Of a stretch of 64,000 bases of DNA, positions 1 to 8,369 are shown piece by piece. The position numbers were made by a program, and so were the translations under genes. The DNA lies in the NCBI RefSeq assembly GCF_031844705.1, contig NZ_CP134609.1, positions 1,550,001 through 1,614,000 on the forward strand. Reading direction: 5' to 3'. Position 1 is the first letter of the stretch; each line of letters opens with the position of its first letter. The notes beneath the pieces were generated by a model. The model had not been told where the DNA came from. It searched no databases and saw nothing but the letters and a program-made list of their open reading frames with translations. Source of the DNA: Streptomyces sp. ITFR-16. GTDB lineage: Bacteria > Actinomycetota > Actinomycetes > Streptomycetales > Streptomycetaceae.

Positions 1-399
1 ACGTACGCGCAGTGGCAGGAGGCGCTGGACCGGCCGGGCGCGGAGACCTGGGTGGCGTACGCGAACGGGACGCCGGCCGGGTACATCGAGCTGGACCCGC
101 AGGACGACGGCGTGGTCGAGATCATGTACTTCGGTCTGATCCCGGCCTTCCGGGGGCGCCGGATCGGCGGGCATCTGCTGTCGTACGGGACGGCCCGTGC
201 CTGGGACCTGGCGGAGCGGTGGCCCGGGCGTCCCGCGACGAAGCGGGTGTGGCTGCACACCTGCTCCAAGGACGGGCCGCATGCCATGGACAACTATCTG
301 CGCCGGGGCTTCCGGCTCTTCGACACCCGGACCGAGCAGGAGGAGACGGTGGAGAACCCCGGCCCCTGGCCGGGCGCCGACCGTCGGCCGCTTGCGTGA
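1..399 (+). CDS. GNAT family N-acetyltransferase, 5' end missing
   Basis: The frame is open from the window edge to a TGA at 399, so only the C-terminal part (about 132 residues) is present. It reads like the acetyl-CoA binding half of a GNAT acetyltransferase: a beta strand ending in IMYFGLIPAFRGRRIG is the motif A region that holds the pyrophosphate of acetyl-CoA (R/Q-x-x-G-x-G/A type), followed by a helix and a C-terminal MDNYLRRGFRLFDT strand typical of the family. Substrate unknown. It lies upstream of, and in the same direction as, the sulfur operon but is separated from it by a promoter-containing gap, so probably an independent gene. Confidence 0.8.
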   Translation, partial: TYAQWQEALDRPGAETWVAYANGTPAGYIELDPQDDGVVEIMYFGLIPAFRGRRIGGHLLSYGTARAWDLAERWPGRPATKRVWLHTCSKDGPHAMDNYLRRGFRLFDTRTEQEETVENPGPWPGADRRPLA

Positions 400-481
400 G
401 AAATCCCCGTGCTTGTCCGGTTTTACGGGCCGACCCGGCGCCCGTCCCTCGCGTGACGGGTGCCACATTGTCTCGCATACC

Positions 482-510
482 GGGACAGTCCCGTCCACAT
501 CATGGATAGT
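482..510 (+). promoter_or_regulatory. Candidate promoter of the sulfur operon with a small palindrome
   Basis: A GGGACA hexamer (482-487) and a GATAGT hexamer (505-510) are separated by 17 bases, a reasonable match to a primary-sigma promoter, and would start transcription about 30-40 bases before the leader peptide at 549. The -35 hexamer is part of a short perfect palindrome GGGAC-A-GTCCC (482-492), which could be an operator. This is inference from spacing only. Confidence 0.3.
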
Positions 511-548
511 GGTGGACTGCCCCGAGATCCCCGTGACACGCTTCCGTC

Positions 549-632
549 ATGTCTGGAACTGGAATTGCCTTGGTGAGTCGACGCCACGTCGACCTCGGCC
601 GCATGTCCAGCGCCATCTGTCCGGCAGGCTGA
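549..632 (+). CDS. Cysteine-containing leader peptide upstream of sulfite reductase
   Basis: A 27-codon ORF with ATG at 549 and TGA at 630-632, too short for the usual gene callers. It reads MSGTGIALVSRRHVDL followed by GRMSSAICPAG. The core R-R-H-V-D-L, then S-A-x-C near the C terminus, matches the short putative leader peptides I know upstream of actinobacterial sulfur genes. Ribosome progress at the Cys codon (616-621 region) could sense cysteinyl-tRNA supply and control the downstream operon. The 114 bases between its stop and sulfite reductase show no clear strong hairpin to my eye, so the mechanism is open. Family recognition is from memory; regulation is inference. Confidence 0.72.
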   Translation: MSGTGIALVSRRHVDLGRMSSAICPAG

Positions 633-746
633 GAGTTCCAGCACCGCCGCGATCCCCTTTTCTCTGCAACCCCTGCGCACCGCCGCGCCTCACCGCGAGT
701 GTGCAGTTCAGAGCCGCCCTCCTGCAGTCCCGAAGGACGTACTGTC

Positions 747-2444
747 ATGGCCGCCACCCCGGAACAGCCTGCGACCGCCACGCCCCGCCGCAAGGCGGGA
801 CGCCACCGTGGCGAGGGTCAGTGGGCCATGGGGCACTTCACCCCGCTCAACGGCAATGAGCAGTTCAAGAAGGACGACGACAGTCTCAACGTGCGGACGC
901 GCATTGAGACGATCTACTCCAAGCGCGGGTTCGACTCGATCGACCCCAACGACCTTCGTGGACGCATGCGCTGGTGGGGGCTGTACACCCAGCGCAAGCC
1001 CGGCATCGACGGCGGCAAGACCGCGGTCCTGGAGCCGGAGGAGCTGGACGACCGCTACTTCATGCTCCGCGTCCGCATCGACGGCGGCCGGCTGACCACC
1101 GCGCAGCTGCGCGCGATCGGCGAGGTCTCGCAGGAGTACGCGCGCGGCACGGCGGACATCACCGACCGGCAGAACATCCAGCTGCACTGGATCCGCATCG
1201 AGGACGTCCCGGCGATCTGGCAGAAGCTGGAGGCCGTCGGGCTCTCCACCACCGAGGCCTGCGGCGACTGCCCGCGCGTCATCATCGGTTCGCCCGTGGC
1301 GGGCATCGCGGCCGACGAGATCATCGACGGCAGCCCGGCGGTCGACGAGATCCACGACCGCTACATCGGCAGCAAGGAGTTCTCCAACCTGCCGCGCAAG
1401 TTCAAGACGGCGATCTCCGGCTCCCCGGTCCAGGACGTCGTGCACGAGATCAACGACATCGCCTTCGTGGGCGTCGTCCACCCCGAGCACGGCCCCGGCT
1501 TCGACGTCTGGGTCGGCGGCGGGCTCTCCACCAACCCCCGGCTGGCCGAACGCCTGGGCGCCTGGGTGCCGTTGGACGAGGTCGCGGACGTCTGGGCGGG
1601 CGTCGTCGGCATCTTCCGCGACTACGGCTACCGCCGGCTGCGCACCCGCGCCCGGCTGAAGTTCCTGATGGCGGACTGGGGCCCGGCCAAGTTCCGCCAG
1701 GTGCTGGAGGACGAGTACCTCAAGCGCCCCCTGGTCGACGGCCCCGCGCCCGACGAGCCCAGCAGCCGCTGGCGCGACCACGTCGGGGTCCACCAGCAGC
1801 AGGACGGCCGCTTCTACGTCGGCTTCGCCCCCCGGGTCGGCCGGGTGGACGGCTCCACGCTGGCCAAGATCGCCGACCTCGCCGCCGCCCACGGCTCCGA
1901 CCGGCTGCGCACCACCGTCGAGCAGAAGATGATCATCCTCGACGTGGAGCAGGACCGGGTGGAGTCGCTGGCCGCCGGTCTGGAGGCGCTCGGCTTCCAG
2001 GTGAAGCCGTCCCCGTTCCGCCGGGGCACGATGGCCTGCACCGGCATCGAGTACTGCAAGCTGGCGATCGTCGAGACGAAGGCGCGCGGCGCCGCCCTCA
2101 TCGAGGAACTGGAGCGCAGGCTCCCGGAGTTCGACGAGCCGCTCACCATCAACATCAACGGCTGCCCCAACGCCTGCGCCCGCATCCAGACCGCCGACAT
2201 CGGCCTCAAGGGCCAGCTCATGCTGGACGGCGACGGCAACCAGGTGGAGGGCTTCCAGGTCCACCTGGGCGGCGCCCTCGGCCTGGAGGCCGGATTCGGC
2301 CGCAAGGTCCGCGGCCTGAAGGTCACTTCGGCCGAGCTGCCCGACTACGTCGAGCGGGTCCTCGGGAAGTTCCAGGAGGAGCGCGAGGAGGACGAGCGCT
2401 TCGCCACCTGGGCCGCCCGGGCCAGTGCGGAGTCCCTCTCATGA
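747..2444 (+). CDS. sir: Assimilatory sulfite (nitrite/sulfite) reductase, ferredoxin type
   Basis: 565 residues, the usual length for ferredoxin-dependent siroheme sulfite reductases. It reduces sulfite to sulfide with six electrons in the cytoplasm. The siroheme-[4Fe-4S] ligands are visible: a C-x5-C in ACTGIEYCK (about residues 430-436) and a C-x3-C in NGCPNACAR (about 472-476). The ATG at 747 is preferred over an in-frame start at 699 because it follows a purine-rich GAAGGACG and matches the start of homologues beginning MAATPEQ. Its stop overlaps the next gene (ATGA at 2441-2444), so it heads a coupled operon. A nitrite reductase is the alternative, but the cys gene context argues for sulfite. 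Confidence 0.95.
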   Translation: MAATPEQPATATPRRKAGRHRGEGQWAMGHFTPLNGNEQFKKDDDSLNVRTRIETIYSKRGFDSIDPNDLRGRMRWWGLYTQRKPGIDGGKTAVLEPEELDDRYFMLRVRIDGGRLTTAQLRAIGEVSQEYARGTADITDRQNIQLHWIRIEDVPAIWQKLEAVGLSTTEACGDCPRVIIGSPVAGIAADEIIDGSPAVDEIHDRYIGSKEFSNLPRKFKTAISGSPVQDVVHEINDIAFVGVVHPEHGPGFDVWVGGGLSTNPRLAERLGAWVPLDEVADVWAGVVGIFRDYGYRRLRTRARLKFLMADWGPAKFRQVLEDEYLKRPLVDGPAPDEPSSRWRDHVGVHQQQDGRFYVGFAPRVGRVDGSTLAKIADLAAAHGSDRLRTTVEQKMIILDVEQDRVESLAAGLEALGFQVKPSPFRRGTMACTGIEYCKLAIVETKARGAALIEELERRLPEFDEPLTININGCPNACARIQTADIGLKGQLMLDGDGNQVEGFQVHLGGALGLEAGFGRKVRGLKVTSAELPDYVERVLGKFQEEREEDERFATWAARASAESLS

Positions 2445-2620
2445 GCGGGCGCGCCGCGCCGTTCTACTGCCCCTACTGCGGGGACGAGGACCTGCGCCCG
2501 CACGAGACGGGGCACGGGGCCTGGGAATGCGCCTCCTGCAACCGGGCGTTCCAGCTGAAGTTCCTGGGCCTGCTGACCCGGGGACTGGTGCGCGACGAGG
2601 TGGAAGGGGACGGGACATGA
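2441..2620 (+). CDS. 59-residue zinc-ribbon-like protein in the sulfur operon
   Basis: A 59-residue ORF starting in the ATGA overlap with sulfite reductase and ending in another ATGA overlap with cysH (2617-2620), so it is translated as part of the operon. It contains two C-x2-C knuckles (FYCPYCGDEDL and WECASCNRAF, Cys 10, 13, 30 and 33) spaced about 16 residues apart, the pattern of a rubredoxin-like or zinc-ribbon fold. A conserved protein of this type sits between sir and cysH in other Streptomyces; its role is not established to my knowledge. A metal-binding electron carrier or assembly partner for sulfite or APS reductase is inference. Confidence 0.85.
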   Translation: MSGRAAPFYCPYCGDEDLRPHETGHGAWECASCNRAFQLKFLGLLTRGLVRDEVEGDGT

Positions 2621-3333
2621 CCGACACTCTGCAAACCCGGGAACTCACCGAGGCGGAACTCCGGGAGCTGGCCGAGCACGCGGGCCGGGAGCTGGAGGAC
2701 GCCCCGGCGCAGGAGATCCTGCGGTGGGCCGTGCGGACCTTCGGCAGCGAGTTCTGTGTGACGTCGTCGATGGAGGACGCGGTGGTCGCCCACCTCGCCG
2801 CCCGGGCCATGCCCGGCGTCGACGTGGTCTTCCTGGACACCGGCTACCACTTCCCCGAGACGATCGGCACCCGTGACGCGGTGGAGGCGGTGATGGACGT
2901 CAACGTCATCACGCTGACCCCGCGTCAGAGCGTGGCCGAACAGGACGCCGAGTACGGGCCGAGGCTGCACGACCGCGACCCGGACCTCTGCTGCTCCCTG
3001 CGCAAGGTCAAGCCCCTTGAGGACGGCCTGCGTCCGTACACGGCCTGGGCGACAGGACTGCGCCGCGACGAGTCCCCCACCAGGGCGAACACGCCCGTGG
3101 TCGGCTGGGACGAGAAGCGGCGCAAGGTGAAGGTCTCGCCGATCGCCCGCTGGACGCAGGACGACGTGGACGCCTATGTCGCGGAGCACGGGGTGCTCAC
3201 CAACCCGCTGCTGATGGACGGTTACCCTTCCGTGGGCTGCGCCCCCTGCACCCGCCGGGTGCTGGAGGGCGAGGACGCACGGGCCGGCCGCTGGGCCGGC
3301 CGCGGCAAGACCGAGTGCGGGCTGCACGGCTGA
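2617..3333 (+). CDS. cysH: APS reductase (phosphoadenylyl-sulfate reductase family)
   Basis: 238 residues. Reduces adenylyl-sulfate (or PAPS) to sulfite with thioredoxin. The iron-sulfur type is indicated by paired cysteines: CC near residue 126 in DLCCSLRKVKPL, and C-x2-C near 207-210 in VGCAPCTRR, ligands of the [4Fe-4S] cluster of APS-using enzymes. The catalytic Cys lies in the C-terminal KTECGLHG. The PAPS-loop SSMEDAV and the LDTGYHFPET segment are present. The Fe-S ligands predict that APS is the substrate, which makes the adjacent APS kinase unnecessary for reduction itself. Coupled to the zinc-ribbon gene (ATGA) and to cysC downstream. Confidence 0.95.
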   Translation: MTDTLQTRELTEAELRELAEHAGRELEDAPAQEILRWAVRTFGSEFCVTSSMEDAVVAHLAARAMPGVDVVFLDTGYHFPETIGTRDAVEAVMDVNVITLTPRQSVAEQDAEYGPRLHDRDPDLCCSLRKVKPLEDGLRPYTAWATGLRRDESPTRANTPVVGWDEKRRKVKVSPIARWTQDDVDAYVAEHGVLTNPLLMDGYPSVGCAPCTRRVLEGEDARAGRWAGRGKTECGLHG

Positions 3334-3356
3334 TGACGACTGATCAGGAGATTTCG

Positions 3357-3902
3357 ATGAGCGTGACGGAGACGGGAGCCACCGTCTGGCTGACCGGTCT
3401 GCCGAGCGCCGGCAAGACCACCATCGCGTACGAACTCGCCGGGCGGCTGCGCGGCGAGGGCCACCGGGTGGAAGTGCTCGACGGCGACGAGATCCGGGAG
3501 TTCCTCTCCGCGGGTCTCGGCTTCTCCCGCGAGGACCGCCACACCAACGTCCAGCGGATCGGCTTCGTCGCCGAGCTGCTGGCGGCCAACGGCGTGAAGG
3601 TGCTGGTCCCGGTCATCGCTCCGTACGCGGACAGCCGGGACGCCGTCCGCAAGCGGCACCAGGCCGAGGGCACCCCGTATCTGGAGGTGCACGTCGCCAC
3701 GCCGGTCGAGGTGTGCTCCGAGCGCGATGTGAAGGGGCTCTACGCCAAGCAGGCGGCGGGCGAGATCAGCGGGCTGACCGGGGTGGACGACCCCTACGAG
3801 GCGCCCGAGTCGCCCGATCTGCGGATCGAGTCGCACCGGCAGACCGTGCAGGAGTCCGCGGCGGAGCTGTACGCGCTGCTGAGCGAGAGGGGTGCGGCGT
3901 GA
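3357..3902 (+). CDS. cysC: Adenylyl-sulfate (APS) kinase
   Basis: 181 residues. Phosphorylates APS to PAPS. It has the P-loop GLPSAGKTT (about residues 15-23) and the family signature SREDRHTNVQRIGFVAELL followed by a PVIAPY strand. ATG 3357 is chosen because AGGAG lies six bases upstream; an in-frame ATG at 3333, overlapping the cysH stop, lacks such a site. With an Fe-S type APS reductase alongside, PAPS may be needed for sulfotransferases rather than for sulfate reduction. Ends inside the cysD start (GTGA overlap at 3899-3902). Confidence 0.95.
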   Translation: MSVTETGATVWLTGLPSAGKTTIAYELAGRLRGEGHRVEVLDGDEIREFLSAGLGFSREDRHTNVQRIGFVAELLAANGVKVLVPVIAPYADSRDAVRKRHQAEGTPYLEVHVATPVEVCSERDVKGLYAKQAAGEISGLTGVDDPYEAPESPDLRIESHRQTVQESAAELYALLSERGAA

Positions 3903-4834
3903 CGACCGTCGCGACTGTGTCGGAAGGCACCGGCAATCCGTACGCGCTGAGCCACCTGGACTCGCTGGAGTCCGAGGCGGTGCACATCTTCCGTGAGGTG
4001 GCGGGGGAGTTCGAGCGGCCGGTGATCCTCTTCTCCGGCGGCAAGGACTCCATCCTGATGCTGCATCTGGCGCTCAAGGCGTTCGCGCCGGCGCCGGTGC
4101 CCTTCTCGCTGCTGCACGTGGACACCGGGCACAACTTCCCCGAGGTCCTGGCCTACCGCGACCGCACGGTCGCCGAGCACGGGCTGCGGCTGCACGTCGC
4201 GTCCGTGCAGGAGTACATAGACGCCGGCAAGCTCCGCGAGCGCCCCGACGGCACCCGCAACCCGCTGCAGACCGTGCCGCTGACCGAGGCGATCCAGCAG
4301 CACCGCTTCGACGCCGTGTTCGGCGGCGGCCGCCGCGACGAGGAGAAGGCGCGCGCCAAGGAGCGGGTCTTCTCGCTGCGCGACGAGTTCTCCCAGTGGG
4401 ACCCGCGCCGCCAGCGCCCCGAGCTGTGGCAGCTCTACAACGGCCGGCACGCCGCCGGGGAGCACGTCCGGGTCTTCCCGATCTCCAACTGGACCGAGCT
4501 GGACGTGTGGCAGTACATCGCCCGCGAGGGCATCGAGCTGCCGGAGATCTACTTCGCCCATGAGCGCGAGGTCTTCAACCGCTCCGGCATGTGGCTGACC
4601 GCGGGCGACTGGGGCGGCCCCAAGGAGCACGAGAGGACCGAGACCCGCCAGGTGCGCTACCGCACGGTCGGCGACATGTCCTGCACCGGCGCCGTGGACT
4701 CCGACGCCACCACCCTGGACGCCGTGATCACCGAGATCGCCGCCTCCCGGCTCACCGAGCGGGGCGCGACCCGCGCCGACGACAAGATGTCCGAGGCCGC
4801 GATGGAAGACCGCAAGCGCGAGGGGTACTTCTAA
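3899..4834 (+). CDS. cysD: Sulfate adenylyltransferase subunit 2
   Basis: 311 residues, GTG start overlapping the cysC stop. The small catalytic subunit of ATP sulfurylase: it joins sulfate to AMP from ATP, driven by GTP hydrolysis in CysN. The PP-loop pyrophosphatase motif SGGKDS is at about residues 46-51, and the family block FGGGRRDEEKARAKER follows at about 141-156. The C terminus DRKREGYF is typical of CysD. Two bases separate its stop from the cysN start, so the subunits are made together. Confidence 0.97.
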   Translation: MTTVATVSEGTGNPYALSHLDSLESEAVHIFREVAGEFERPVILFSGGKDSILMLHLALKAFAPAPVPFSLLHVDTGHNFPEVLAYRDRTVAEHGLRLHVASVQEYIDAGKLRERPDGTRNPLQTVPLTEAIQQHRFDAVFGGGRRDEEKARAKERVFSLRDEFSQWDPRRQRPELWQLYNGRHAAGEHVRVFPISNWTELDVWQYIAREGIELPEIYFAHEREVFNRSGMWLTAGDWGGPKEHERTETRQVRYRTVGDMSCTGAVDSDATTLDAVITEIAASRLTERGATRADDKMSEAAMEDRKREGYF

Positions 4835-4836
4835 CC

Positions 4837-6180
4837 ATGACGACACCGACCCAGCTGGCCGAACAGCTGTCGACCACCACGCTGCTGCGGTTCGCCACGG
4901 CGGGCTCCGTCGACGACGGCAAGTCCACCCTCGTGGGACGGCTCCTGCACGACTCCAAGTCGGTCCTCACCGACCAGCTGGAGGCGGTCGAGCACGCCTC
5001 GCGCAACCGCGGCCAGGAGGCGCCGGACCTGGCGCTGCTGACCGACGGGCTGCGGGCCGAGCGCGAGCAGGGCATCACCATCGACGTGGCCTACCGCTAC
5101 TTCGCCACGCCCCGGCGCCGGTTCATCCTCGCCGACACCCCGGGCCATGTGCAGTACACCCGCAACATGGTGACGGGCGCCTCCACGGCCGAGCTGGCCG
5201 TCGTCCTGGTCGACGCCCGCAACGGGGTCGTCGAGCAGACCCGCCGGCACGCCGCCGTCGCCGCGCTGCTGCGCGTCCCGCACGTGGTGCTGGCCGTCAA
5301 CAAGATGGACCTCGTCGACTACGCGGAGCCGGTGTTCGCCGCGATAGCCGAGGAGTTCACCGCGTACGCCGCCTCCCTCGGAGTCCCGGAGATCACCGCG
5401 ATCCCGATCTCCGCACTGGCCGGGGACAACGTCGTGGAGCCGTCCGCGCACATGGACTGGTACGGCGGCCCGACCGTCCTGGAGCATCTGGAGACGGTCC
5501 CGGTCAGCCATGACCTCACCGCCTGCCACGCCCGCTTCCCCGTCCAGTACGTGATCCGGCCGCAGACGGCCGAGCACCCCGACTACCGGGGTTACGCGGG
5601 CCAGATCGCCGCCGGCGTCTTCCGGGTCGGCGAGCCCGTCACCGTCCTGCCCTCCGGCCGTACCACCACCATCGCCGGGATCGATCTGCTCGGCGCCGGC
5701 GTGGACGTCGCCTGGGCGCCCCAGTCGGTGACCGTCCGGCTGGCCGACGACATCGACGTCTCGCGCGGCGATCTCATCGCCCCGGCCGACGACGCCCCGG
5801 CCGTCACCCAGGACGTCGAGGCGACCGTCTGCCATGTCGCCGACCAGCCGCTCACCGTGGGCCAGCGGGTGCTGCTCAAGCACACCACCCGCACGGTCAA
5901 GGCGATCGTCAAGGACATCCCGTCCAGGCTGACCCTGGACGACCTCTCGCAGCACCCGGCGCCGGGGCAGCTCGTCGCCAACGACATCGGCCGCGTCGTG
6001 GTCCGTACCGCCGAGCCGCTCGCGCTCGACGCGTACGCCGACTCGCGCCGCACCGGCTCCTTCCTGCTGATCGACCCGGCGGACGGCACCACGCTGTCGG
6101 CCGGCATGGCGGGCGCCTCGTTCGCCGCCGTCGCGCAGGCCGAGGCCCCGGCGGACGACGACGCGGAGTGGGACTTCTGA
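4837..6180 (+). CDS. cysN: Sulfate adenylyltransferase subunit 1 (GTPase)
   Basis: 447 residues, an EF-Tu-like GTPase. Visible G motifs are GSVDDGKST (G1, about 23-31), DTPGH (G3, about 99-103) and NKMD (G4, about 154-157), followed by translation-factor beta-barrel domains. There is no C-terminal APS kinase fusion, consistent with the separate cysC upstream. The ATG at 4837 is two bases after cysD. It completes the CysDN ATP sulfurylase. Confidence 0.97.
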   Translation: MTTPTQLAEQLSTTTLLRFATAGSVDDGKSTLVGRLLHDSKSVLTDQLEAVEHASRNRGQEAPDLALLTDGLRAEREQGITIDVAYRYFATPRRRFILADTPGHVQYTRNMVTGASTAELAVVLVDARNGVVEQTRRHAAVAALLRVPHVVLAVNKMDLVDYAEPVFAAIAEEFTAYAASLGVPEITAIPISALAGDNVVEPSAHMDWYGGPTVLEHLETVPVSHDLTACHARFPVQYVIRPQTAEHPDYRGYAGQIAAGVFRVGEPVTVLPSGRTTTIAGIDLLGAGVDVAWAPQSVTVRLADDIDVSRGDLIAPADDAPAVTQDVEATVCHVADQPLTVGQRVLLKHTTRTVKAIVKDIPSRLTLDDLSQHPAPGQLVANDIGRVVVRTAEPLALDAYADSRRTGSFLLIDPADGTTLSAGMAGASFAAVAQAEAPADDDAEWDF

Positions 6181-6423
6181 TGGGGACCGACTTCTTCTCG
6201 ACCTTCGCGAAGGAGGGCGGCCGGGTCGGCAGCGGCGCCCTCGGCAGCGGCCAGGGCGGGGTTGCGCGATGTGCGCGATGACGTACGCGCACTGCCTGCG
6301 CGCCCGGCAGCACCAACCGCACCGCCCGCACCGCCCGTTCAGACGAAGACCTGCCGACTTCCCGGCCGCGCCCCCGGTATTCCGGGGGACGTGAGCACCG
6401 GGCCAACGAGAGGAAAGCCTCCC

Positions 6424-7539
6424 GTGCCTGCCACCCGTACCACCCTGCGCCGCAGCCTCGCCGCTGCCGCCGCTCTGCCGCTGCTCGCCGTGGCGCTCAC
6501 CGCCTGCGGTTACGGCTCCGACTCGAAGGACGACGACGCCAAGAAGGCGAACGTCTCCTCCGGCGGGAAGAAGCTCTCGGCGGACACCGTGAAGATCGGC
6601 TACTTCCCGAACCTCACGCACGCCACCGCCCTGGTCGGTATCCAGGAAGGCATCATCGCCAAGGAGCTCGGCGGCACCACGGTCAAGCCCTCGACGTTCA
6701 ACGCGGGCCCGTCCGAGATCGAGGCGCTCAACGCGGGTTCGATCGACATCGGCTTCATCGGCCCCTCGCCGTCCATCAACGGCTTCGCCAAGTCCAAGGG
6801 CAAGAGCCTGCGCATCATCGGCGGTTCGGCCTCCGGCGGGGTGAAGCTGGTCGTCAACCCGAAGAAGATCAAGACCCTGGACGACCTCAAGGGCAAGAAG
6901 ATCGCCACCCCGCAGCTCGGCAACACCCAGGACGTCGCGTTCCTCAACTGGGTGTCCGAGAAGGGCTGGAAGGTCGACGCGCAGAGCGGCAAGGGCGATG
7001 TCTCGGTCGTCCGCACCGACAACAAGGTGACCCCGGACGCCTACAAGTCCGGTTCCATCGACGGTGCGTGGGCGCCGGAGCCGACCGCGTCCAAGCTGGT
7101 CGCGCAGGGCGCGAAGGTGCTCCTGGACGAGCGGAAGCTGTGGCCGGACGACAAGTTCGTGATCACGAACATCATCGTGTCGCAGAAGTTCCTCTCCGAG
7201 CACCCGGACGTGGTCGAGGCGGTGCTGCGCGGTTCGGTCAACACCAACGCCTGGATCAACGCCAACCCGGACAAGGCGAAGGCGTCCGCCAACGCGGCGC
7301 TCAAGACGCTGTCCGGCAAGGAGCTTCCGGCCGACGTCATCGACCCGGCGTGGGAGTCCATCGAGTTCATCGACGACCCGCTGGCCGCCACGCTCGACAC
7401 CGAGGCGAAGCACGCCGTGAAGGCGGGCCTGCTGGACGAGACGGACCTGAGCGGCATCTACGACCTGAAGCCGCTCAACAAGGTCCTCAAGGCCGCGGGC
7501 AAGCCCGAGGTCGACGACGCCGGTCTCGGCGTCAAGTAA
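6424..7539 (+). CDS. Sulfonate/taurine-type ABC transporter substrate-binding lipoprotein
   Basis: 371 residues, GTG start preceded by GAGAGGAAAG. A lipoprotein signal ends in the lipobox LTAC with Cys at about residue 28. The mature part resembles SsuA/TauA/NMT1-like binding proteins: it opens with a VKIGYFPNLTHATALVG strand-helix, then GPSEIEALNAGSIDIGFIG and later AWAPEPTASKLV, features of aliphatic sulfonate binding proteins. Anchored outside the cell to deliver an organosulfur ligand (sulfonate or similar; exact ligand not readable) to the permease encoded downstream. The 243-base gap after cysN may contain an additional start point of regulation. Confidence 0.9.
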   Translation: MPATRTTLRRSLAAAAALPLLAVALTACGYGSDSKDDDAKKANVSSGGKKLSADTVKIGYFPNLTHATALVGIQEGIIAKELGGTTVKPSTFNAGPSEIEALNAGSIDIGFIGPSPSINGFAKSKGKSLRIIGGSASGGVKLVVNPKKIKTLDDLKGKKIATPQLGNTQDVAFLNWVSEKGWKVDAQSGKGDVSVVRTDNKVTPDAYKSGSIDGAWAPEPTASKLVAQGAKVLLDERKLWPDDKFVITNIIVSQKFLSEHPDVVEAVLRGSVNTNAWINANPDKAKASANAALKTLSGKELPADVIDPAWESIEFIDDPLAATLDTEAKHAVKAGLLDETDLSGIYDLKPLNKVLKAAGKPEVDDAGLGVK

Positions 7540-7577
7540 CCACCGACCGTTCCAGGATCTCCCAGGAGGTGACGACC

Positions 7578-8369
7578 ATGGCGACGACGACGCTCACCAA
7601 GGCCGAGGACCGTACGGCGGTCGGGCACGCCGCCCGGATCGACCATGTCTCGAAGTCCTTCGGCGGACCGCAGGGGCAGCAGCTCGTCCTGGACGACATC
7701 ACCCTCGATGTCGCTCCGGGCGAGTTCGTCACCCTCCTGGGAGCTTCCGGGTGCGGAAAATCGACGCTGCTGAATCTGGTGGCCGGGCTCGACCGTCCGT
7801 CCGCGGGGTCCATCGAGACCCCCGGCGGGCGGCCGGCCCTGATGTTCCAGGAGCACGCCCTCTTCCCGTGGCTGACCGCGGGCAAGAACATCGAACTGGC
7901 GCTGCGGCTGCGCGGCGTACCGAGGCCGGACCGCCGCCCCGAGGCCGAGCGGCTGCTCGAACTCGTGCGCCTGGGCGGGGCGTACGGCAAGCGGGTGCAC
8001 GAACTCTCGGGCGGCATGCGCCAGCGGGTGGCGATGGCCCGCGCGCTCGCCCAGGACAGCCAGCTGCTGCTGATGGACGAGCCGTTCGCCGCGCTCGACG
8101 CCATCACCCGCGATGTGCTGCACGACGAACTGACGCGGATCTGGCGCGAGACGAACGTCTCGGTCCTCTTCGTCACCCACAACGTGCGCGAGGCGGTCCG
8201 CCTCGCCGAGCGCGTGGTGCTGCTCTCCTCCCGCCCCGGCCGGATCGCCCGTGAGTGGACGGTCGACATCGAGCAGCCCCGCCGCATCGAGGACACCGCG
8301 GTGGCGGAGCTCTCCGTCGAGATCACCGAACAACTGCGTGGGGAGATCCGCCGACATGGCCAGCACTGA
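7578..8369 (+). CDS. ssuB: Sulfonate-type ABC transporter ATP-binding protein
   Basis: 263 residues; AGGAGG with good spacing precedes ATG 7578. Walker A GASGCGKST (about 55-63), ABC signature LSGGM (about 143-147) and Walker B LLLMDEP (about 164-170) are intact, followed by the H-loop FVTHNVREA. The closest known types are SsuB/TauB. It overlaps the start of the permease gene by 14 bases, so the two are translationally linked. It powers uptake of the ligand captured by the lipoprotein upstream. Confidence 0.92.
   Translation: MATTTLTKAEDRTAVGHAARIDHVSKSFGGPQGQQLVLDDITLDVAPGEFVTLLGASGCGKSTLLNLVAGLDRPSAGSIETPGGRPALMFQEHALFPWLTAGKNIELALRLRGVPRPDRRPEAERLLELVRLGGAYGKRVHELSGGMRQRVAMARALAQDSQLLLMDEPFAALDAITRDVLHDELTRIWRETNVSVLFVTHNVREAVRLAERVVLLSSRPGRIAREWTVDIEQPRRIEDTAVAELSVEITEQLRGEIRRHGQH

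Noticed and set aside
633..746. Riboswitch or strong attenuator hairpin after the leader peptide
   Set aside because: No convincing long stem or known aptamer core (SAM or cobalamin type) could be read in this stretch.
4831..7413. An 860-codon open frame on the minus strand opposite cysN and the sulfonate binding protein
   Set aside because: Composition is typical of a shadow frame and the plus strand holds intact CysN motifs and a lipoprotein; no domain is visible in the minus product.
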